Assembly (NCBI GenBank): GCA_963575745.1
Contig: CAUYUJ010011159.1
Coordinates: forward strand, 401,374 to 465,373
Reading direction: 5' to 3'
From: Prorocentrum cordatum
Taxonomy: Eukaryota; Sar; Dinophyceae; Prorocentrales; Prorocentraceae
Length of the DNA: 64,000 nt
The notes under the pieces were generated by a model. The model had not been told where the DNA came from and ran no database searches. It was given only the letters and a program-made list of their open reading frames with translations. Of the stretch, positions 58,842-64,000 are shown in pieces. Both the position numbers and the translations under genes were made by a program. Position 1 is the first letter of the stretch. Each line of letters opens with the position of its first letter.

Positions 58842-61800
58842 CTACTCCTGGAGGTTCTCGATCTCCTTCTCGGTAGCTTCCGGGTGTTGTGCTGCTCTCT
58901 TGTGTCGAACTGCCTGGCCCTCGATGAGGGTGATCTTCCACTTACCGGTAGTGCAGTACACCAAGAGCTGATCGAACCAGCCTTCCTTCGTGAGGCCGTC
59001 GGCTAGCATGATCCTGGTTGGAACGTGTAGTAGAGAGCGAATACGATGATGAACTCGATCTTCGCGAAGTGCCATGGCGGCCACTCTCTGCGACTTATCA
59101 GATGGTATGCCACGGCCACCTGTGATCAGCTCGAAGAGGTCCATGCAATCTGTCACCGCATCATGCGGTATGATCGTGATATCCTTCTGGCTTAGCTCCA
59201 GCATGTCATGTGCGGTGATCGTGGCACGCGGAGACAGCAGCATCTGGCAGAACAACTCTGTGAGCCTTGCCGCGATCAGCTGACCCATCTGAGTACATCC
59301 GATGGCTGAAAGCGTCTCCGCATGCGATGTCGAGTGAGAAACTCTTGAGGCCTTGCGAGCACTGAAGAACAACGTGTGTGCATAGCCTCCAACCTTGGAC
59401 AAATCCTGACCAGTGATCCACTCAGGCGTGTCAATAGTCAGGTCGTCATGCATCATCATAACGAACTTTCCTTCGTACGGATAGCAGCTCTTCTTGCTTG
59501 CATGCCCACAGTCGTGTATGCTGCAGAGCCTCAGTGGAAACGGCACTCGATGGTAGTGCAGGCCGTTCATCTCCTTCGTCTTGCGAGCCTTCGCAAGTAC
59601 ACGATTGGCCATCTTCATATGCTGAACTTGAGGGCACACCATCTCTGACTGCAACGAAACCACATCATGAGCAATATCCACTCGCGTGAGACACAGCCAT
59701 AGCAAACTGCAGACCAGCGACCTGAACTGGTGGTGCTCGTACTCGTCCAGCTCCTGGAAGTCCTTCTTAATATTGTACGCGTTCGTGAACTTGGCCTCCG
59801 GCAACTTCTCGAGGTAGTGCTGCTGGTGAACCAGCAGATGTCCTGGGGTGAGCATCTCGTGCTTCATGCCCAGGTAGGTGAACGGAAGGCCTGTCCTCTT
59901 CGGGTTCCCGAACTTCTGTCCGAGCTTCTTGGCGATATGATCGAGGAAGTCCTTCGTCGCTGCTAGAAGAAGATCGTCCACGTGAATGATACACAACGAT
60001 ACAACCTGCCAGCCATTGATGATCATCAGGAAACACTCGTCATGGGTACTCATCCTGTAGCCGATGTCCAGCTTCAAGTAGTGCAACAGCGCCAGCTGCC
60101 ACAGCAGCGGAGCGTCCACCAGGCCGTATAGCGCCTTGAGGCACTTCAGGATGAAGTGTGGAATATCTCCATCCAGTACTGTGATCTTGCTCTTCGGAAT
60201 GTTCCTCCAGTGCCTCCATATGTTCGCCGGCGGGCGAAACCAGACTTGGCGCGCCTCCTTGACCTCGTGGCCTAGCTCCTTCGCTTTGGCCACCACCTCG
60301 GAGAACTTCAACCCTTGAAGAAAAGCTGTTGAGATGTCGAAGCTTTCGAGGGTCAATTCGAACTGCATGGCCAGTGAGCAGAGTAGCCTGTGGCTTAGCC
60401 GCGAGGCTGTTGACGAATGGCGACTCACCGTCGTCTTCTGGCGGTCCAGAAAACCGCGACCACAGCACCTTGACTTGACAATCCGCTTCTGCCGATTCTT
60501 CCACTTGCGCACCCAGATGCCGTCCACGACGTTCGTGGCATTCGAGGACAGGTCGATCTCGAAGACATCGTGGCTGTACAGCGACACTGCCTCCTCGTAG
60601 TCACCGATCTCCACGACATCCCAGCTGTCGATCACCCCTTGTGGCGTGAGGAGATCATCAGATGAGACCGAAAAACACTGGTCCTCGCGAGCGTCGCAAT
60701 AGAAGCACATGGGCCTCGTCATCGGCCCTTCAAGTACTGCAAACGCCTCTGATGCCGTCCAGGGCAGCTCGCCTCGCTCAGCTTGCTGACTGAAATGTAG
60801 GATCTGCTCTGCGTCGGCAATGGCGTGCGTGAAGTGTTCCTCGTCAAAATGTGGCTTGAAGCCAACTGGAGCCACTTTACGCAGAGGCTGTCCCAGTCGG
60901 TGCTCAGCGTGGTGTACATCGAACCACACCTGGTAACTGTGCATCTCGAGCTTCTCCTGCTTGTCCTCGTCGATATTCTCGCTTGTTGCCGGGCCGTAGT
61001 CGATAGTCTCGTCGACGTCGGCGGGCTCAGCGATGGGCAGGACTGGCTCTGGTGGAGCCAGGGCTCCCGATGATGCCGATGCCGCTGAGGCGCGAATTCC
61101 AGGCGCCACTCGATCGTCGGGCGGAGCGTCTGGTGCTTCTCGCTTATGCGGTTGTGTTCTGGCTGTAATCGGCGATGCTGTTGATCGATGCCTTAGAGAT
61201 TCTTGACGAACTTGTCGGTCATGCTCATCGTGCTGGGCTCGTGGATCTGGAGCAGGTCCATAGTCTCTCGTGCGAGACCTGTCCAACTCTGATGTAGTTG
61301 GCGATGGTCCTTCGTGACTTGCTCCTGGTAGAGGTATCTCCGGCAGAGGTCCCAAGATCGGCTCCTCTGGCTGACCATAGTCGAGAGTAGGCTCATGCGT
61401 GTTGCCGTAGTCCAGCGTGTCCTGCTGACTAGCTGGTGAAGACGGTGTCGAGGCCTTGGCCGCTGGAGGCGGCGTGGCTGCTCTCAGAGGTGATGCTGAG
61501 ATTGCCACCTCTGGTTGCGGAGTCTTCGGTACGGCCACATTCTCGCCCGATATCGGCACCCGTCTTGAAGGTGCCTCCGGCCTGGGAGCCCGCTCGAATA
61601 CTCTTGATCTTGACCGATCTGCCGTAGCTGGTGAACTGCTGGAGGACTCCGACAGCTTGACGATGTCGGTGTCCGCTTGGTCGTCTGGGTCGATCGCGCC
61701 TGTGCTCGCAGGCGGCGCAGGAGGTGGCGGCACGAAGCCTGCGACTGCTGCTGCTCCTCCTCCTGGCGGCGGCGGCGGCGGCGGCCGCGCGATGTCAGCC

Positions 61801-64000
61801 TCGACCTCAGGTATGACGTCGAACGACACGTTCGGAGACAGCGGCCTGCGCCTCGATGGTGGAGGCGTCTTGGGCACATATGACTGTGTTGTTGGCCTTG
61901 GCACATGTCTCACTGGTGGAGCTGGCACTGTAGGTTCAGCTGGTGTCTGTCGGGCAGCAAGCGGAACCTTCGCTGGCAGCTGAGGCTGCTGACCACCTGG
62001 TCTTGGAAAATCTCCTTGTTGACGATGGTCATCTTCATCGTCGCCAGCTTCCAACCAAGAGCCTCCAAACGACGTCCATGGTGATGCTGTCCATGGAATG
62101 GGAGATGGACCACCAACTCCACTGAGGTCGACTTCGGGCGTGTCCTCGATCTCGTCGTTCGGCTTGTTGTAGCTAAAGTATAGCATGAAGCTCTCGTCCT
62201 TCCAAGGGCCTGAAAATGAGAGCGGCAGTGCCTTGTCCGGCACCACATCGCGGATCATGTAGCTCTCTCGGCGACTGTTGTTCCAGGTGATGAGCTGTCC
62301 GCGCTGTGCCGCTGAGATGGCATCTGTCCTCTTGCACTTGTTGCCAAACTGGATGCCATCGAACTTCGTGCCGTTGAGAACTCCCGTGAAAACCTTCTGA
62401 GCGACCGTCCACAGCGGTGGCGGATTCTGCTCAAGGTCGGGCGGCACGACGATGTAGCTGTGGTCCACACTCGAGTAGACCAGGCCGTAGGTGTATGACG
62501 AGAAAGCCGCTCCTGTCTCCACCATCTCCATCATCTGCTTGACCGTGTCGTTGAATTCGTGCTGTGTGGCGTAGACCTGGCTGCTGTGTGACTTGTGGTG
62601 GAGCAGCCACACGAAGCCGACATGCGGGCGCAGGTGCCTGATGGGCACCAGCATGATGTGGCCTCTCCAGTCGACCACAGCTCTTGAACCGCCCTGGTAA
62701 ACCTTAATAACCTCGCATGGTCCACGCCAGCCAGGGTCATCCTTTGAATCTGGCTCGCGCCAGAGATCTGCCTTCGCGCCGTCGATGATCTTCGCACGGT
62801 CCTCGGGCTTGAACTTCTGCATCTTGGTGTTCTGAGCCACCGCCAGTCGGTCCTCGACAATGCTCTGTAGTATCGCCTCCTTGGCCATCATACGGAGGCG
62901 GATGGACACCTCGATGGCGTCTGGAGCTGTCTCCAGCGCTCCGGCAGCGGCTGAGATCGTCTTGACCTCTGGGTCATATAGCTCTCTGGGCTGATAGCCC
63001 AGCAAGCCCTGGTTGGGCGTGTGGCCGTTGTAGCTGAGCATGCTGTTGGTGGACATCGCAGTCTCGCAGACCACCTGACTCTGCGTCGTGTTCAGGCCCG
63101 TCTTCTGGACTGTTGCCCGCAGCTTCTGAGCCCCCGTACGAATGATCTCGATCCTTCTCTCTGCGATGGGCGCGGCTGTGTGTCCTTGCGATCCGCCGAA
63201 GTCGCGGATGATATCAAACTTCTCGCAGCACTTGCCGACGAGGTCGCTCGTGATGGCGCCCTCCTGGTCAGTAACCAAGTAGGTCATCGGGCCGAAGTAC
63301 CTGATCCAGCTCCTGAAGACCACGGCCATCCACTCGTCGGCGGTCTTGCGCGGAAGCTCTTCCACCAGACACCAGCGAATGCATTCGTCAACTAGCACGA
63401 TGAAGGTCTTGTCAAAGATGAAGAAGAGGTCCGTCTGGACCCTGTAGTTGAAGTGCTCTGGCAACATGGCCTTCACTTGCGGTCGAGTCAACTTGCGCTT
63501 CCACTGGCTGCACTCCTTGCAGCACTCAATCACGCCATCGACTAAGTCGAGCACCTCCTTGCCATAGCCAGCCCGGTAGAGCATCTTCTTGAGCTCCATG
63601 GCAGCCGCATGCCAAAACTTGACATGGATGCCCATGATGATGGCCTTCTTCTCCTTGACTGAGGCCTTCGAATCACGAAGCACCTTCTTGGCGGCCTTGA
63701 GGTCGAAACTCGGCTCGATGTACGTTGGCGGTGCCACTGCCTCTGGAGGAGGCTCGATGTCCGCAGCTGGAGCTGCAGCCGCTGCTGCCGCTGCTGGTGC
63801 AGCGGGCGCCTCCTCCTGGGCTGGTCCAGGAAGATCTGCTGCTGCCACTGGTGCTGCAGGCGCGGCAGGTGGTGCTGCAGGTGCAGCTGGCGGTGGTGCT
63901 GCTGCTGGCTCCACTCCCGGCAAGGGCGGATGAAGCCCTGGCGGTGCTGCTGGCGCACCTCCGCCAGCATCTGGGACACCTCCAGGTGGTATACCCTGAC
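58842..64000 (-). CDS. Copia-type retrotransposon polyprotein (integrase, RT, RNase H), 5' end outside the window
   Basis: One uninterrupted minus-strand frame runs from the window edge to TAG at 58842-58844; the first visible codons are Pro/Ala/Gly-rich linker, with no start. Numbering from 63923: zinc-binding H/C cluster around H100, H105, C135 and C138; integrase triad D165, D219, E255 with exactly 35 residues between the last two; a Pro/Ser/Asp-rich variable region at about 600-1000; copia RT with FDISTAFLQG (motif A) and HVDD at 59973-59984 in place of the usual YVDD; RNase H with SIHDCGHA, STSHAET and the terminal ADGLTKE. Gag and protease must lie upstream of the window edge. The absence of stops over 5.1 kb suggests a young, possibly active copy. 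Confidence 0.92.
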   Translation of the reverse strand, partial: QGIPPGGVPDAGGGAPAAPPGLHPPLPGVEPAAAPPPAAPAAPPAAPAAPVAAADLPGPAQEEAPAAPAAAAAAAAPAADIEPPPEAVAPPTYIEPSFDLKAAKKVLRDSKASVKEKKAIIMGIHVKFWHAAAMELKKMLYRAGYGKEVLDLVDGVIECCKECSQWKRKLTRPQVKAMLPEHFNYRVQTDLFFIFDKTFIVLVDECIRWCLVEELPRKTADEWMAVVFRSWIRYFGPMTYLVTDQEGAITSDLVGKCCEKFDIIRDFGGSQGHTAAPIAERRIEIIRTGAQKLRATVQKTGLNTTQSQVVCETAMSTNSMLSYNGHTPNQGLLGYQPRELYDPEVKTISAAAGALETAPDAIEVSIRLRMMAKEAILQSIVEDRLAVAQNTKMQKFKPEDRAKIIDGAKADLWREPDSKDDPGWRGPCEVIKVYQGGSRAVVDWRGHIMLVPIRHLRPHVGFVWLLHHKSHSSQVYATQHEFNDTVKQMMEMVETGAAFSSYTYGLVYSSVDHSYIVVPPDLEQNPPPLWTVAQKVFTGVLNGTKFDGIQFGNKCKRTDAISAAQRGQLITWNNSRRESYMIRDVVPDKALPLSFSGPWKDESFMLYFSYNKPNDEIEDTPEVDLSGVGGPSPIPWTASPWTSFGGSWLEAGDDEDDHRQQGDFPRPGGQQPQLPAKVPLAARQTPAEPTVPAPPVRHVPRPTTQSYVPKTPPPSRRRPLSPNVSFDVIPEVEADIARPPPPPPPGGGAAAVAGFVPPPPAPPASTGAIDPDDQADTDIVKLSESSSSSPATADRSRSRVFERAPRPEAPSRRVPISGENVAVPKTPQPEVAISASPLRAATPPPAAKASTPSSPASQQDTLDYGNTHEPTLDYGQPEEPILGPLPEIPLPGASHEGPSPTTSELDRSRTRDYGPAPDPRAQHDEHDRQVRQESLRHRSTASPITARTQPHKREAPDAPPDDRVAPGIRASAASASSGALAPPEPVLPIAEPADVDETIDYGPATSENIDEDKQEKLEMHSYQVWFDVHHAEHRLGQPLRKVAPVGFKPHFDEEHFTHAIADAEQILHFSQQAERGELPWTASEAFAVLEGPMTRPMCFYCDAREDQCFSVSSDDLLTPQGVIDSWDVVEIGDYEEAVSLYSHDVFEIDLSSNATNVVDGIWVRKWKNRQKRIVKSRCCGRGFLDRQKTTVSRHSSTASRLSHRLLCSLAMQFELTLESFDISTAFLQGLKFSEVVAKAKELGHEVKEARQVWFRPPANIWRHWRNIPKSKITVLDGDIPHFILKCLKALYGLVDAPLLWQLALLHYLKLDIGYRMSTHDECFLMIINGWQVVSLCIIHVDDLLLAATKDFLDHIAKKLGQKFGNPKRTGLPFTYLGMKHEMLTPGHLLVHQQHYLEKLPEAKFTNAYNIKKDFQELDEYEHHQFRSLVCSLLWLCLTRVDIAHDVVSLQSEMVCPQVQHMKMANRVLAKARKTKEMNGLHYHRVPFPLRLCSIHDCGHASKKSCYPYEGKFVMMMHDDLTIDTPEWITGQDLSKVGGYAHTLFFSARKASRVSHSTSHAETLSAIGCTQMGQLIAARLTELFCQMLLSPRATITAHDMLELSQKDITIIPHDAVTDCMDLFELITGGRGIPSDKSQRVAAMALREDRVHHRIRSLLHVPTRIMLADGLTKEGWFDQLLVYCTTGKWKITLIEGQAVRHKRAAQHPEATEKEIENLQE

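Noticed and set aside
58371-64000. Retroviral provirus
   Set aside because: Domain order is integrase before RT, as in copia elements; no envelope-like ORF is visible.

Overview
The window is nuclear DNA of a dinoflagellate. The deciding evidence is a complete 22-nt dinoflagellate spliced-leader sequence fused to an open reading frame at 25461-25482. It is supported by an alveolin-type cortical protein gene, TTTAGGG-type telomere-like tracts, dinoflagellate-style LINE and copia retroelements, and very GC-rich, repeat-dominated DNA. I cannot name the genus from sequence alone.

Layout. 0.1-1.6 kb: first tandem-array element (A). 2.7-6.9 kb: 5'-truncated LINE on the minus strand with RT plus two small overlapping ORFs. 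7.9-11.6 kb: alveolin-like gene with an intron holding palindromic repeats. 13.0-21.0 kb: five more array elements (B-F) on the minus strand. 23.1-25.2 kb: element G. 25.4-29.3 kb: spliced-leader-tagged long ORF interrupted by a LINE 5' fragment. 29.4-32.5 kb: simple repeats, including about 1.5 kb of GAC triplets. 32.7-35.5 kb: elements H and I. 36-39 kb: a succession of unrelated tandem repeats, including five near-identical 152-bp units. 39.7-41.6 kb: element J. 43.5-45.1 kb: kelch-repeat gene. 46.5-47.4 kb: a second triplet tract. 48.6-49.9 kb: decayed SF1 helicase copy. 50.2-54.9 kb: a compositionally distinct island with one intact ORF, one uncertain ORF and one frameshifted ORF. 55.2-58.4 kb: interstitial telomere-like tracts with hairpins, a long palindrome and more tandem arrays. 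58.8-64.0 kb: copia-type polyprotein running off the window edge.

Only the alveolin-like gene, the kelch gene, the spliced-leader ORF and the 246-aa ORF look like candidate host genes. No operon-like or pathway relation among them is visible. Two features deserve attention. (1) A family of at least nine arrays built around 90-bp (or related 77-102 bp) units, bounded by the short inverted termini CCCAACCAT and ATGGTTGGG, fills about 14 kb; some units lie head-to-tail. (2) The 50.2-54.9 kb island is saturated on one strand with the tetramer CTAT, in coding and non-coding DNA alike. Inside its ORFs the rare leucine codon CTA occurs only where the next codon starts with T, so the biased unit appears to be the DNA or RNA word rather than the codon.
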